The position numbers were made by a program, and so were the translations under genes. The notes below the pieces were generated by a model that saw only the letters and a list, made by a program, of their open reading frames with translations, did not search any database and was not told the DNA's origin. From positions 1 to 37,618 of the forward strand of contig JALOQR010000008.1 in assembly GCA_025459365.1 (NCBI GenBank): DNA of 37,618 bases, given 5' to 3'. The DNA is from Fimbriiglobus sp. GTDB taxonomy: Bacteria > Planctomycetota > Planctomycetia > Gemmatales > Gemmataceae. Below, one piece after another: positions 24,864 to 35,450 of this stretch; within the stretch, counting starts at the first letter, position 1; every line of letters begins with the position of its first letter.

Positions 24864-24927
24864 GGCGAGCGGCCCGTGTGAGCGGACTGGTTGACCTCCA
24901 CCAGCCCGCTCACACGGGCCGCTCGCC
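24864..24927. repeat. REP-like palindromic element, 27-bp arms
   Basis: The left arm (24864-24890, GGCGAGCGGCCCG then TGTGAGCGGACTGG) is complementary to the right arm (24901-24927) at 26 of 27 positions, with a 10-nt loop. It lies between two convergent features, the cyclo-ligase stop and the oxidoreductase remnant, and could end transcription from both. It is the most complete of three related copies in the window. Confidence 0.85.
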
Positions 24928-24936
24928 AGAACGAGA

Positions 24937-25187
24937 TCACTCCCACCCCTTCCGCGACGGACGGCCCAGGAATTCGTTCGCCTCTTTCTTCTCGGTCAGC
25001 CCCTTCTCGGCGTCCCAGGTGATCTCTGATCCGCAGCGGTACGACACCTTGCCGAGCAGCACGGTTTCGGTAAGCGGTCCGGCGTAGTCGAAGTGGTAGA
25101 GCGGCTTGCCGGTGCCGCGGAACGGAGGAACGGCCCGGCGGCCATAGCAGCCCCGGACGCGGCGAGGAAACGACGGCGGGTGAGCAT
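24937..25187 (-). pseudogene. Remnant of TAT-exported Gfo/Idh/MocA oxidoreductase (internal deletion)
   Basis: The ATG at 25187 opens a twin-arginine signal (MLTRRRFLAASGAAMAAG), typical of exported planctomycete Gfo/Idh oxidoreductases. After about 24 residues the sequence moves, in another frame, into LYHFDYAGPLTETVLLGKVS and GSEITWDAEKG, ending EFLGRPSRKGWE and a stop at 24937. That is the usual C-terminus of the same family. The Rossmann domain and most of the catalytic domain (roughly 350 residues judged by family length) are missing, and the two ends are out of frame. So I read it as a gene destroyed by internal deletion. The C-terminal frame is also open upstream to 25368, but that part has no family resemblance. 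A palindromic repeat lies 9 bp past the stop. Confidence 0.78.
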
Positions 25188-25300
25188 GACAACCCAGGGA
25201 GGGGGATCCGCTGAGGGCCTTCCGTTCCCGAGCCACCCACAGTGCTTGTTCCGCGTGGGTCGCTCGAAGTGATACACTCCGTGCCGACCCACCTCGCAAA

Positions 25301-26527
25301 TCACTTCCCGGCCCACACTTGCACCAACTCGACGCACACCCGCACGCACGCCTCCATCTCCTCCACACACACCCACTCCAGCGGCGAGTGGAAGTTGTGC
25401 TCGCCGGTGCTCAGGTTTGGCGTCGGCAGGCCCATCTCGGTGAGGCGGCTGCCGTCGGTACCGCCGCGGATGCTCTTCTGCACCGGTGTCAGCCCGGCCC
25501 GCTTGGTCGCTTCGATCGCGTACGGGATCGCCCGCGGCTCTTTCACCATCCCGTCCCGCATGTTGCGGTACTGGTACGCCACATCCACCTTCACGTTCGC
25601 CTTCGGGTGGGCGGCCTCGATCTCCCGGCCGATCCGGCGGAGCATCTCGGCGTACTCGGTGAGCTTCGGCGTGTTGAAGTCTCGCAGGAGGACATGGATT
25701 TTCACCTCCCCCACGCCGCCCTCGATTATGTACGGGTGGACGAACCCTTCCATCTCTTCTGTCGTTTCGGGCGACAGTGTGCCCTGCGGCAGTTTCGCCA
25801 GGAACTCGCCGGCCAGTTTGACGGCGTTCAGCATCCGCCCTTTCGCGATCGCCGGGTGGATGTTCACGCCCTTGATCGTGACGGTGGCTTTGTCGGCGCT
25901 GAAGGTCTCGCCCTCCACCTCGCCGACGCCAGAGCCGTCGAGGGTGTACGCCACGTCGGCGGCCAGTTCCTTCAGGTCGACGTGCGTGACGCCCTTGCCG
26001 ATCTCCTCGTCGCAGGTGAAACAGACGCGGACCGGCCCGTGCGGGATGGCGGGGTTCTCGACCAGCGTTTTCACCAACTCCATGATGACCGCCACGCCGG
26101 CCTTGTCGTCGCCGCCGAGCAGGGTGGTGCCGTCGGTGGTGATGATGGTTTTCCCCACCAGTCCGAGCAGTTCGGGCGAGTCCGCGGTGCGGATCATCTT
26201 GGTCGTATCGCCCAGCAGCACGATATCTCCGCCGGGGTAGTTGCGGATCACCTGCGGGTTGCAGTGCTTCGCTGTGGTTTCGGGTGAGGTGTCGACGTGA
26301 GCGACGAACGCGACCGTCGGCACCCCCTGCACGTTGCCCGGAATGGTGGCGTACACGATGCCATACTCGGTCTGGTACGCGTCCTTCAGCCCCAGGGCGA
26401 ACAACTCGTCGCGGAGCATATTGCCCAGCACGAGTTGGTTCGGGGTGCTGGGGTAGGTCGTACTCCGCTCATCGGCAGTTGTATCGATGCGGGCGTAACG
26501 GATGAACCGCTCTTCCAGAGTCGTCAT
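25301..26527 (-). CDS. pepT: Peptidase T (tripeptide aminopeptidase)
   Basis: PepT is a cytoplasmic M20 metallopeptidase that removes N-terminal residues from tripeptides using two zinc ions. The 408-residue length is normal. The metal and catalytic residues are all present near E. coli positions: H77 and D79 in AHVDTSP, D140 in GGDDKAG, E174 and E175 in CDEEIGKG, D197 in YTLDGSG and a C-terminal His in TGEHNFHSPLEW. The dimerisation or lid domain lies between (VTIKGVNIHPAIAKG onward). AGGA lies about 10 nt before the ATG. It follows nth by 39 bp on the same strand, so it is probably the last gene of an ech-like, nth, pepT operon. Confidence 0.95.
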   Translation of the reverse strand: MTTLEERFIRYARIDTTADERSTTYPSTPNQLVLGNMLRDELFALGLKDAYQTEYGIVYATIPGNVQGVPTVAFVAHVDTSPETTAKHCNPQVIRNYPGGDIVLLGDTTKMIRTADSPELLGLVGKTIITTDGTTLLGGDDKAGVAVIMELVKTLVENPAIPHGPVRVCFTCDEEIGKGVTHVDLKELAADVAYTLDGSGVGEVEGETFSADKATVTIKGVNIHPAIAKGRMLNAVKLAGEFLAKLPQGTLSPETTEEMEGFVHPYIIEGGVGEVKIHVLLRDFNTPKLTEYAEMLRRIGREIEAAHPKANVKVDVAYQYRNMRDGMVKEPRAIPYAIEATKRAGLTPVQKSIRGGTDGSRLTEMGLPTPNLSTGEHNFHSPLEWVCVEEMEACVRVCVELVQVWAGK

Positions 26528-26566
26528 GGCGTCAATTCCTGGGTAGAGAGAATGTTGTACGCGGAC

Positions 26567-27238
26567 TCACGTTGCGCCGTCCGCCGGCTTCCTCACCCCG
26601 ACCTGTGGGCAGAGGGGGGCCAGGCGGCACTCGCCGCACTTCGGCTTGCGGGCGTTGCACACCGCCCGGCCGTGCAGGATGAGGCGGTGGCTGAACCGCG
26701 TCCACTCGCTCTGCGGCACCAGTTTGTTCAGCACCATCTCGACTTTCACTGGATCGTGCTTGCGGGTCAGGCCGAGCCGTCGGCTGAGCCGGCCGACGTG
26801 CGTGTCTACCGTGATGCCGGTCACGCCGAACCCGTCGCCGAGGACCACGTTCGCCGTCTTGCGGCCAACGCCGGGCAGTTTCACCAGTTGGTCGAGGGTG
26901 CCGGGTACCTGCCCGCCGTATTCCGTCATGATGGCCGTCGCCGCTCCGTGGATGTTCTTCGCCTTGTTGCGGTAGAAGCCGGTACTCTTCACGAACGGGA
27001 TGATCTGCGCTATGGTGGCCGCAGCCATCTCCTCGGCGGTGGGGAAGCGGGCGAACAGGGCCGGGGTGATCTTGTTTACCTGGGCGTCGGTACACTGGGC
27101 GGAAAGGATCGTCGCGACGAGCAACTGAAACGGCGATGCGAAGTTCAGGGCGGTGCCGGTGTCCGGGTAAAGCTCTTCAAGGTGGGCGAGGAGCAGCGGC
27201 ACCCGCTCTTTCGCCCGCGGCAGTTTGGGTGTTGACAT
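26567..27238 (-). CDS. nth: Endonuclease III
   Basis: Endonuclease III is a DNA glycosylase/AP lyase that removes oxidised pyrimidines in base-excision repair. The 223-residue protein has the helix-hairpin-helix LPGVGRKTANVVLG with catalytic Lys127, and VDTHVGRLSRRLGL with catalytic Asp145. The 4Fe-4S cluster cysteines are C194, C201, C204 and C210 (C-x6-C-x2-C-x5-C), in CNARKPKCGECRLAPLCP. All key residues are present, so it should be active. The gene is 10 bp after the crotonase-like gene and 39 bp before pepT on the same strand, suggesting one transcript. Confidence 0.96.
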   Translation of the reverse strand: MSTPKLPRAKERVPLLLAHLEELYPDTGTALNFASPFQLLVATILSAQCTDAQVNKITPALFARFPTAEEMAAATIAQIIPFVKSTGFYRNKAKNIHGAATAIMTEYGGQVPGTLDQLVKLPGVGRKTANVVLGDGFGVTGITVDTHVGRLSRRLGLTRKHDPVKVEMVLNKLVPQSEWTRFSHRLILHGRAVCNARKPKCGECRLAPLCPQVGVRKPADGAT

Positions 27239-27248
27239 GCGACCAGTA

Positions 27249-28445
27249 TTAGACGGCCGCCGGGACCACGGCCAACGGTTCCGCGAGAGTCGTCACGACC
27301 CCTGCGACGCCCAGCCACCCGGCAACGGCGGCGGTCGTCTCCGGGTCGGTGTCCAGCGTTCCGGCTAGCTCCGCGCTGTTTCCCCGGAAGCGTATGCCTG
27401 TCACCCGCTGCGGGCGAGAAACGAGCAACGTCGCCCGTTCCAGATGAGCGGCCGGCACCGACAGGATCGCTCGCGGCAGCAAGTCGCGTTCAAGCATTCC
27501 AGCGAGGTCGGAGTGGGCGTCGTCGAGCAGCACCCAGTCGCACTCGGTGAGGGCGTCGGCATCGGACGCAGTGCGGATGCGGGTAGCAGCCTGATCGGCT
27601 TCGAGCGGGGTGAGCCGACCGCGGCGAGTCAGTTGACCAAAGATCGCCTTCGGTTCCGGACCGTTCACCCACACCACCCGGACGCCCCGCATCGTCAACT
27701 CGGCAGCGAGCGACTGTGCCCCGGTAGTCGTGCCGGTCAGGCCGACCGAATTCAGTGGCCGTGGTATAGGCTGTGGGTCGGTAGCGGTCATGCCTTCCTG
27801 AAGAGCCGCACGGAAAGCCCGCCGCTCACCGGCGTAGCCCCTTTCGACGTCCACAAACCAGCCCCACCAACTCGCCGACCGCTTCCGCGGGGCAAACTGC
27901 AACCGGTCGAGCCACGTCCGCAGTTCAATCTTGCCGCGGCGCTCGCAAAAGGCGTGGTCGAACACGCCGGCCCGCACTGCTTCACGGGCGGTCATCTGCT
28001 CCGACACCCGGCGGCCCATCTGGCGTAGGCGCGTTCGCCCGCCCCAGCCCGGGGGCAGGCCGCCGAACCCGACCCACGAGTCCGGCCCGGCCACTGCCAG
28101 CCGCCAGTCACACGCCAAGACTAACTCCAAGCCCGGCCCAAGGCACGGTCCTTCGACCAACGCCACGGTGGGGAAGGGGAGGGTGGCGAGCGATGCCGTC
28201 ACCCGCTGGCCGAGCTTCGGCAATCCATCGTGGAGGGAACCGCTCTCCAACCCGCGACCAAACCCGACCGGCGTGCCCGAGCGCAGTACCAGGATTTCGA
28301 TGCCCGCTGTATTGGCCACTACTTCTAGCGCGGGGAGCAACTGGCGGAGGAAGGGTTCGCCGATCCGCCCGCTTGGTGGGCTGAGCCAGAGCGTGCCGAT
28401 GCCGTCGTTGGTGGAAATGCGGACGTGAGTCGATTCGTACAGCAT
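27249..28445 (-). CDS. Degenerate enoyl-CoA hydratase / 3-hydroxyacyl-CoA dehydrogenase-like fusion
   Basis: This 398-residue protein (from the ATG at 28445, MLYESTHVRIS) has a crotonase-like N-terminal half: GIGTLWLSPP, an oxyanion-type loop GFGRGLESG and GPCLGPGLELVLACDWRLAV. The usual second catalytic segment (GLPEVxLGLxPGxGG) is shortened to FGGLPPGWGGR, so its Glu appears lost. The second half starts LNSVGLTGTTTGAQSLAAEL, resembling the NAD-binding entry of FadB/FadJ dehydrogenases but with a broken glycine pattern. The C-terminal dehydrogenase catalytic domain is absent. It may be a non-catalytic or altered-specificity FadJ relative. An ATG at 28496 is an alternative start. It precedes nth by 10 bp. 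Confidence 0.7.
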   Translation of the reverse strand: MLYESTHVRISTNDGIGTLWLSPPSGRIGEPFLRQLLPALEVVANTAGIEILVLRSGTPVGFGRGLESGSLHDGLPKLGQRVTASLATLPFPTVALVEGPCLGPGLELVLACDWRLAVAGPDSWVGFGGLPPGWGGRTRLRQMGRRVSEQMTAREAVRAGVFDHAFCERRGKIELRTWLDRLQFAPRKRSASWWGWFVDVERGYAGERRAFRAALQEGMTATDPQPIPRPLNSVGLTGTTTGAQSLAAELTMRGVRVVWVNGPEPKAIFGQLTRRGRLTPLEADQAATRIRTASDADALTECDWVLLDDAHSDLAGMLERDLLPRAILSVPAAHLERATLLVSRPQRVTGIRFRGNSAELAGTLDTDPETTAAVAGWLGVAGVVTTLAEPLAVVPAAV

Positions 28446-28527
28446 CCATGCAACTCGCAGTGACAACCGCACATCGTGTCGGATCGCGGCGGGCATTTCA
28501 AGTGAGAAACGTGTTCTACCATTCAGC

Positions 28528-29826
28528 ATGAACCCCGTAGCCCCACCGAATTCCCGACTCCTCACCACCGCCGCCACCGTCGTTGCTATTCTGCTCGCTG
28601 GGTACTGGGCCGGTCGGGTGGCCATTGGCGAAAACCACCACGAAGACCTCTGGATCTACTCGTCGGGGCCTTGGCTGGCGATGCGGGGCGAAACTCCTTA
28701 CGATGTGACGAAAATTCATGCCCGCGTCGACGAACACTGGGCTGGCGACGAGAACCTGAGCGGCAACAGTGGTTTCTTCCTCACACCGCAGGCCCTGCTC
28801 GTGTTCGCGCCGTGGGCGGTGCTCCCGTGGGAATTGGCAAAGCCTCTGTGGTGCGTGTTCACCATCGGGCTGGCAACGGCGGCGGGTTGGGGGGTACGGA
28901 CACTCACCGACGCCCCGCTCCCCGGTTGGTTCACCGCCGCTGCGGTGGTGGCGATCCTGCTGAATCCGCTCAGTCTGTTCGTGCTGATCGTCGGGCAGAG
29001 CACACTCTTGGTTCTCTCCTGCGTCATCTTGGGAGAGGCAGCGTGGCGTGGTGGGTGGCGGCGGATCAGCTGCATACTCTGGGCGGTCTGCTTCATCAAA
29101 CCGCACATTGCGTTGCCACTACTTCCACTGGCCTGGTACCTGAGCGGTTGGCGGCGGGCAGCGGAGGTGGTGGTGTGGGCGGCTGGGTTGAATGTACTCG
29201 CCGGGGTGGTGTTCTTCGGCAAGCCACTGTTCGTGTTGGAATACCTGAAGTTCGTGCAGGGCGGTCACCAGACGGTGGAGTTCAACCGGGTCGCGGTGAA
29301 CAAACAGATCACCGGGTGGAACCGGCTGCTGGTTGCTGGCGGCGGGCCGGCGATCGATCTCGGCATGATTGGCACGCTCGCCAGCTATGCGGGGATGCTG
29401 GTGATCATCGGACTACGGTGCGTGGCGTTTGGAAAGGTGCAGCCGACTCGAGAATGGTGTTTCGCGCTCGTCGGGTGTGCGTCGCTGTACTGCTGCCAAC
29501 TGTTGCCCTACGAACTGCCAATGCTCGTGCTCGGCCTGCCGTACCTCGCTGGGTTGATCAACTCCGACCGGGTCCGCGATCGACTGGCAGCGGTGGTGCT
29601 GGCCCTAACCGCTGCGTTCGCATTTATTCCCGGCGGCGATGGGGAGTGGTACTACCAACTGCTCGCCCGGTTTGTTGGAGGCAGTTGGCTAGAAGCCGTG
29701 TTGCAATCGCACCGGGCGTTTGGCGTGATGCTGACCACGGCGGCGGTACTGGCGACGGGGCCGGTCCGAACAGCCGTTCAGTTCGTCACTCCGTCCGGGT
29801 CGTCGGCCTCCCCGTCCTTCACCTGA
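28528..29826 (+). CDS. Polytopic membrane protein, GT87/DUF2029-type glycosyltransferase
   Basis: The 432-residue protein has about nine to eleven hydrophobic segments (for example [37 protein letters not shown] and [20 protein letters not shown]). The first extracytoplasmic loop contains [20 protein letters not shown], whose D-x-W/Y-x-Y pattern with a following ETPYD fits the GT87 (DUF2029) polyprenol-linked mannosyl- or glycosyltransferase family. QNPxxx-like [14 protein letters not shown] and [14 protein letters not shown] also match. Substrates are unknown; a role in envelope glycolipids or glycans is inferred. No clear ribosome site precedes the ATG. Its last 49 nt overlap panD on the other strand. 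Confidence 0.8.
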   Translation: MNPVAPPNSRLLTTAATVVAILLAGYWAGRVAIGENHHEDLWIYSSGPWLAMRGETPYDVTKIHARVDEHWAGDENLSGNSGFFLTPQALLVFAPWAVLPWELAKPLWCVFTIGLATAAGWGVRTLTDAPLPGWFTAAAVVAILLNPLSLFVLIVGQSTLLVLSCVILGEAAWRGGWRRISCILWAVCFIKPHIALPLLPLAWYLSGWRRAAEVVVWAAGLNVLAGVVFFGKPLFVLEYLKFVQGGHQTVEFNRVAVNKQITGWNRLLVAGGGPAIDLGMIGTLASYAGMLVIIGLRCVAFGKVQPTREWCFALVGCASLYCCQLLPYELPMLVLGLPYLAGLINSDRVRDRLAAVVLALTAAFAFIPGGDGEWYYQLLARFVGGSWLEAVLQSHRAFGVMLTTAAVLATGPVRTAVQFVTPSGSSASPSFT

Positions 29827-30161
29827 TTGTTGTCGTCGACCAGAATCACTATCGGCTGATACTTCCGCGCTTCCCGCGTCCGCATTGTTGTGAAGGTGGC
29901 GATGATGACAATGTCGCCTGTTTTGATGAGGTGCGCTCCGGCCCCATTCACGCACACCTGCCCGCTGCCACGAGGAGCGGTGATGGCGTAGGTAATGAGG
30001 CGGGTGCCGTTGGTCACGTCCCAGACGTGGACCTGTTCGTTCGGGAGGATGTCGGCCGCATCGAGTAAATCCTGATCGACCGAAATGCTCCCCTCATACT
30101 CCAGGTTCGTTTCCGTGACCGTCGCCCGGTGGATTTTGGACTTAAATACCGTGCGGCGCAT
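29778..30161 (-). CDS. panD: Aspartate 1-decarboxylase precursor
   Basis: PanD makes beta-alanine from aspartate for pantothenate and coenzyme A. The pyruvoyl enzyme self-cleaves between Gly24 and Ser25, and here EGSIS places Gly24-Ser25 exactly. The 127-residue length is normal. Other marks are [20 protein letters not shown] at the start (catalytic Lys9), [28 protein letters not shown] and [13 protein letters not shown] lies 7 nt before the ATG at 30161. The C-terminal tail overlaps the GT87-like gene by 49 nt tail to tail. It diverges from the ABC transporter with a 141-bp spacer; no panC or panB is nearby. Confidence 0.96.
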   Translation of the reverse strand: MRRTVFKSKIHRATVTETNLEYEGSISVDQDLLDAADILPNEQVHVWDVTNGTRLITYAITAPRGSGQVCVNGAGAHLIKTGDIVIIATFTTMRTREARKYQPIVILVDDNNQVKDGEADDPDGVTN

Positions 30162-30290
30162 AACGAACTCCGGAAAAGGGCACTTCGGGATTGTACGCCC
30201 GGCGGTGGCGGATTCACGGTGCCGCGGTCGGTCGGCAGTCGTACCCTCACCCTCACACCCGGACCGTCCGGCTTCACCACCCCAGTTATG

Positions 30291-30295
30291 GGAGG
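30291..30295 (+). promoter_or_regulatory. Ribosome binding site supporting a GTG start of the ABC ATPase
   Basis: GGAGG lies 7 nt before the GTG at 30303. The in-frame ATG at 30288 overlaps this site and has no ribosome site of its own, so initiation at GTG ([17 protein letters not shown]) is preferred. Confidence 0.6.
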
Positions 30296-30302
30296 CGACC
30301 AC

Positions 30303-31265
30303 GTGTCGGTGATCGAAACCAAAGACCTGCGGAAGCAGTACGGCAGCGTGGAGGCCCTCAAGGGGGTCACACTTCAGGTGGAACCGGGGCAGATCTACGG
30401 CTTGCTCGGGCACAACGGGGCCGGCAAGAGCACGATGGTGAAGATCCTCCTCGGGATCGTGAAAAAGACCGACGGCGACGCCTACTTACTCGGTTCCGAA
30501 GTGGGCACCACCGACATCCGCAAAAAGGTCGGATACCTGCCCGAGGACCACCAGTTCCCCGGCTACCACACCGGCGTGTCGCTCCTGCACTTCTACGGCG
30601 AACTGTATGGCATGAGTCGCCCGGATCGCATCAAACGGATGGACGAGGCACTTGACATCGTCGGCCTGAAGAAACGGGCAAAAAGCAAGATTAAGACGTA
30701 CTCGAAGGGGATGAAGCAGCGGCTGGGCATCGCCCAGGCGTTCTTCCACGATCCCGAGGTGATTTTCCTCGACGAACCGACCGACGGCGTCGACCCCGCC
30801 GGCCGACGGGAAATCCGTGAGTTGCTGCAAACCCTGAAGGGGGAGGGACGAACCATCTTCGTGAATACCCACCTACTGGCCGAGGTCGAGATGATGGCCG
30901 ACCGGGTGGCGTTCATCCATCAGGGAGAACTGGTAAGGCAGGGAACGGTGGCCGAGATCACCCGGCGGGCGAACCGCTTCGAGATCGGGCTGGAGAAGGG
31001 CACCCCGTTCCCGGTACAGGAAGTACGAGACGCTGGCTTCAAGGTGGAAATGGCCGAGGGGAAGGCAGAGGTGGAACTGGCCGACGGGCAGAGCATCGAT
31101 CCGGTGCTGGAGATGCTCTGGGCGAACGGGCTGAAACTGCGGCACCTGGTGGAGCAGAAGCTCACCCTGGAGGACGTGTTCATGAAGCTGGTGGAAGGCT
31201 CGAACCCCGGCGGCAAGAAGGGTGTTCGCGTGGCTCGTCCCGTCGCCGCTCGGAGGATCGACTAA
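30303..31265 (+). CDS. ABC transporter ATP-binding protein (ABC-2 type exporter)
   Basis: This 320-residue ATPase powers the permease encoded next. It has Walker [10 protein letters not shown] (residues 36-44), the Q-loop region [13 protein letters not shown], signature YSKGMKQRL, Walker [14 protein letters not shown] and the H-loop NTHLL. The C-terminal 90 residues after the ATPase core resemble the regulatory tail found in ABC-2 exporters (DUF4162-like). The substrate is not evident. The start is GTG at 30303 on ribosome-site evidence (ATG 30288 is the alternative). The TAA overlaps the ATG of the permease gene (TAATG), implying coupled translation. Confidence 0.93.
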   Translation: MSVIETKDLRKQYGSVEALKGVTLQVEPGQIYGLLGHNGAGKSTMVKILLGIVKKTDGDAYLLGSEVGTTDIRKKVGYLPEDHQFPGYHTGVSLLHFYGELYGMSRPDRIKRMDEALDIVGLKKRAKSKIKTYSKGMKQRLGIAQAFFHDPEVIFLDEPTDGVDPAGRREIRELLQTLKGEGRTIFVNTHLLAEVEMMADRVAFIHQGELVRQGTVAEITRRANRFEIGLEKGTPFPVQEVRDAGFKVEMAEGKAEVELADGQSIDPVLEMLWANGLKLRHLVEQKLTLEDVFMKLVEGSNPGGKKGVRVARPVAARRID

Positions 31266-32722
31266 TGCTCCGCAACTTCATCGCTGTGATGAAAGACTCG
31301 TTCCGCGAGGCGCGGAACGGCTGGATTCTGCAAACTCTCCTGATCCTGATTGTGCTGTTTCTTCTGGTTGTGTTCAGCACTTCGGTTCGCCCGCTTTCTT
31401 TCGCCGAACAGGTAGAACACGAGCTCGGTATCTGGAAGATTCTGTTCCAGTTTGAACCGACGACCGGTCGCCCGCAGGTAGCAATCGAAAACGCTAACCC
31501 GAAGAACGAGGGTGAGCCCTGGACAGGGGGGGGAGAATTCGACTTGTCGGTGACCTTCGCAACGTACAAGGACTACGAAAGTGCCCGTGCGTTCTTTCTC
31601 CCTGGCCGTTCTGTGGGACGGTTCATCCGACTGCCGGTGGACGCCAAGCGGACCGAGGAATTCCTATCCCTGAACGGGGCATTGAAAGGGGTGAGTGTGA
31701 CGGACGTCACCCCCGAGGTGGACAAGCCAAAGAAACCAGCCAAGGACGAAGAACAGAAAGAGGGTGGTAAGTCCTCGGATGGTGCCAAGCCCGTGAAACT
31801 GCGTTTCCATGTCACGACCGCCGGCAGCGGGTATGCCGACAAGCTCGATTGGCCACACGAGTTGACTGTGTTCTTCGTTGTGAACACGGGTTTCCAGCGG
31901 CCGGCCCGATCAATGGCTTACTACTGCCAGAACTACGTGGTGAACGGCCTCGGTGGGTGGGTGTTCTGTCTTGTCGGCACCATCGTGACGGCCGGGTTCA
32001 TACCGAACCTGCTTCGTAAAGGGGCGCTTGACCTGGTCATCGCTAAGCCCATCGGCCGTGTCGGGCTGCTCGTGTACAAGTACGTCGGCGGGCTGATCTT
32101 CTTCCTCATTCTCGTCACCACGGCGGTGCTGGGGATGCTCTTGGCAGTGGGCGTGAGAACCGGTGTATGGTCGGCCACCTTCTTGAGCGTCATCCCCCTA
32201 CTCACCCTCCAGTTCGCCATTCTGTACTCGGTTAGCACCCTGTTCGGGGTGCTAACCCGTAATGCCCTGGTGGCTATCATGGCCACCCTCCTCTCGTGGG
32301 GGCTGTTCTTCCTCATCGGCTTGGTGGCCGATTCGGTGTACAGCCGCGAGCGGGTGGTAGCGGAGGTGGCCAAGCAAACGGCCGAAGGGAAAACCGTGTG
32401 GTTAGACGAAGACGGCAATCCGATCCCACAAGACAAGGTCATGGAACGGCTCGACCCGAACGCCCCACTGTTCGGGTTTATCCCCTACTCCACAGCCCCG
32501 GTTTGGAAGATCGTCCACTTCGTCTCCCCCCGGACTGTGCAACTCGACACCTGGAGCGGGAAGGTGATCGCCCAGGGTGTGCTCAGCGAACGTGGGATGA
32601 AGGAAAGGGGGTGGGATCTCAACCTGCCGGCGACGCTGGGCGAGGTGATAGCCGTAAACCTGGGATTCATCACCCTGATGCTCGGGCTAGCCTCCTGGCG
32701 ATTCGCCACCCGCGACCCGTGA
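31265..32722 (+). CDS. ABC-2 type transporter permease with large extracytoplasmic domain
   Basis: This 485-residue membrane protein begins with an N-terminal transmembrane helix (WILQTLLILIVLFLLVVFST), then a soluble region of roughly 170 residues including a lysine- and glutamate-rich stretch (KPKKPAKDEEQKEGG). A block of about five helices (about residues 220-350) follows, then another loop of about 100 residues and a last helix (GFITLMLGLASWRFA). This fits the ABC-2 type permease family. With the ATPase just upstream it forms an exporter; its cargo may be a lipid, a glycan or a peptide. The start is fixed by overlap with the ATPase stop. It ends 3 bp before the convergent marC stop. Confidence 0.85.
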   Translation: MLRNFIAVMKDSFREARNGWILQTLLILIVLFLLVVFSTSVRPLSFAEQVEHELGIWKILFQFEPTTGRPQVAIENANPKNEGEPWTGGGEFDLSVTFATYKDYESARAFFLPGRSVGRFIRLPVDAKRTEEFLSLNGALKGVSVTDVTPEVDKPKKPAKDEEQKEGGKSSDGAKPVKLRFHVTTAGSGYADKLDWPHELTVFFVVNTGFQRPARSMAYYCQNYVVNGLGGWVFCLVGTIVTAGFIPNLLRKGALDLVIAKPIGRVGLLVYKYVGGLIFFLILVTTAVLGMLLAVGVRTGVWSATFLSVIPLLTLQFAILYSVSTLFGVLTRNALVAIMATLLSWGLFFLIGLVADSVYSRERVVAEVAKQTAEGKTVWLDEDGNPIPQDKVMERLDPNAPLFGFIPYSTAPVWKIVHFVSPRTVQLDTWSGKVIAQGVLSERGMKERGWDLNLPATLGEVIAVNLGFITLMLGLASWRFATRDP

Positions 32723-32725
32723 TGT

Positions 32726-33373
32726 TCAGTGGCCGGCGACCGGGGCGGCGGGTTTGGCGACTACCCCCGCCCCGGTTAGCCCGTCGAGCACGAACTGTAC
32801 CGCGATCCCGGCCAGCACTAGACCGAGGATCCGCCCCAGGACGTGAATGCCGGTGGTGCCGAGCCGTCGCTGGATCGGCTCGGCCAGCCGGAAAGTGATG
32901 TAGCCGACCGCCCCGGTCAGCAGCACCGCCAAGTGGACCATCATCACCTCGCCGAAGTTCGACGCCTTTGCCACCAGCACCGTCACAGTTGACAGCGCCG
33001 CCGGCCCGGCGAGCAGCGGCACCGCCAGCGGGGCAATCGCCACGTCCGACGCCTCCTTCCCCTCCTGCATTTCTTCCGGGTCTTCTTGAGTGCTTCGCTG
33101 GGCGCGGATCATGTCGATGGCGACCAGGAATAGCACCAGCCCGCCAGCAATCTTGAACGCCGGCAGGCTCAGCCCGAGAAAGTGGAACAGCCAGGTACCA
33201 ACGATGCCGAACCCGCTCATCACAAGGGTGGCAGTGATACAGGCAATGAGGGCGGTGCGTTTCCGCTTGGCTGGCGTGTACCTTGACGTGAGCGCGAGGT
33301 ACGCCGGGATACAGCCCGGCGGGTCCACCAGGAACAAGATCGACGTGAACGCGGTGAGGGCGAAATCCCACAT
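32726..33373 (-). CDS. MarC family integral membrane protein
   Basis: The 215-residue protein matches MarC/UPF0056: six predicted helices, LFLVDPPGCIPAYLALTSRY near the N-terminus (the conserved DPxGxxP segment), FKIAGGLVLFLVAIDMI, the APLAVPLLAGPAALSTVTVL motif and GRILGLVLAGIAVQFVLDGL near the end. The family's function is unsettled; antibiotic-resistance and amino-acid-export roles have been proposed for members. A charged loop (QEDPEEMQEGKEAS) separates helices three and four. It lies downstream of the topoisomerase genes on the same strand, across a palindromic repeat. Confidence 0.92.
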   Translation of the reverse strand: MWDFALTAFTSILFLVDPPGCIPAYLALTSRYTPAKRKRTALIACITATLVMSGFGIVGTWLFHFLGLSLPAFKIAGGLVLFLVAIDMIRAQRSTQEDPEEMQEGKEASDVAIAPLAVPLLAGPAALSTVTVLVAKASNFGEVMMVHLAVLLTGAVGYITFRLAEPIQRRLGTTGIHVLGRILGLVLAGIAVQFVLDGLTGAGVVAKPAAPVAGH

Positions 33374-33389
33374 GGGCAGATATGGTATT

Positions 33390-33454
33390 GGCGGGCAGCC
33401 CGCGTGAGCGGGCTGGATGGACCAGAATCACCCCGCTCACGGGGGCCGCTCGCC
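33390..33454. repeat. REP-like palindromic element, imperfect copy
   Basis: GGCGGGCAGCCCG then CGTGAGCGGGCTGG (33390-33416) pairs with 33431-33454 at about 20 of 24 positions across a loop of about 14 nt. It is related to the copies at 4358-4384 and 24864-24927. It lies 7 bp after the topoisomerase B stop and 16 bp before the marC start, where it could attenuate or process a shared transcript. Confidence 0.75.
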
Positions 33455-33461
33455 TTGAGGC

Positions 33462-35450
<1,989 letters not shown>

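Noticed and set aside
25188-25368. N-terminal part of the open frame that contains the oxidoreductase C-terminus
   Set aside because: It overlaps the end of pepT and is Arg/Cys-rich without family resemblance. The real original start is the TAT signal in another frame.
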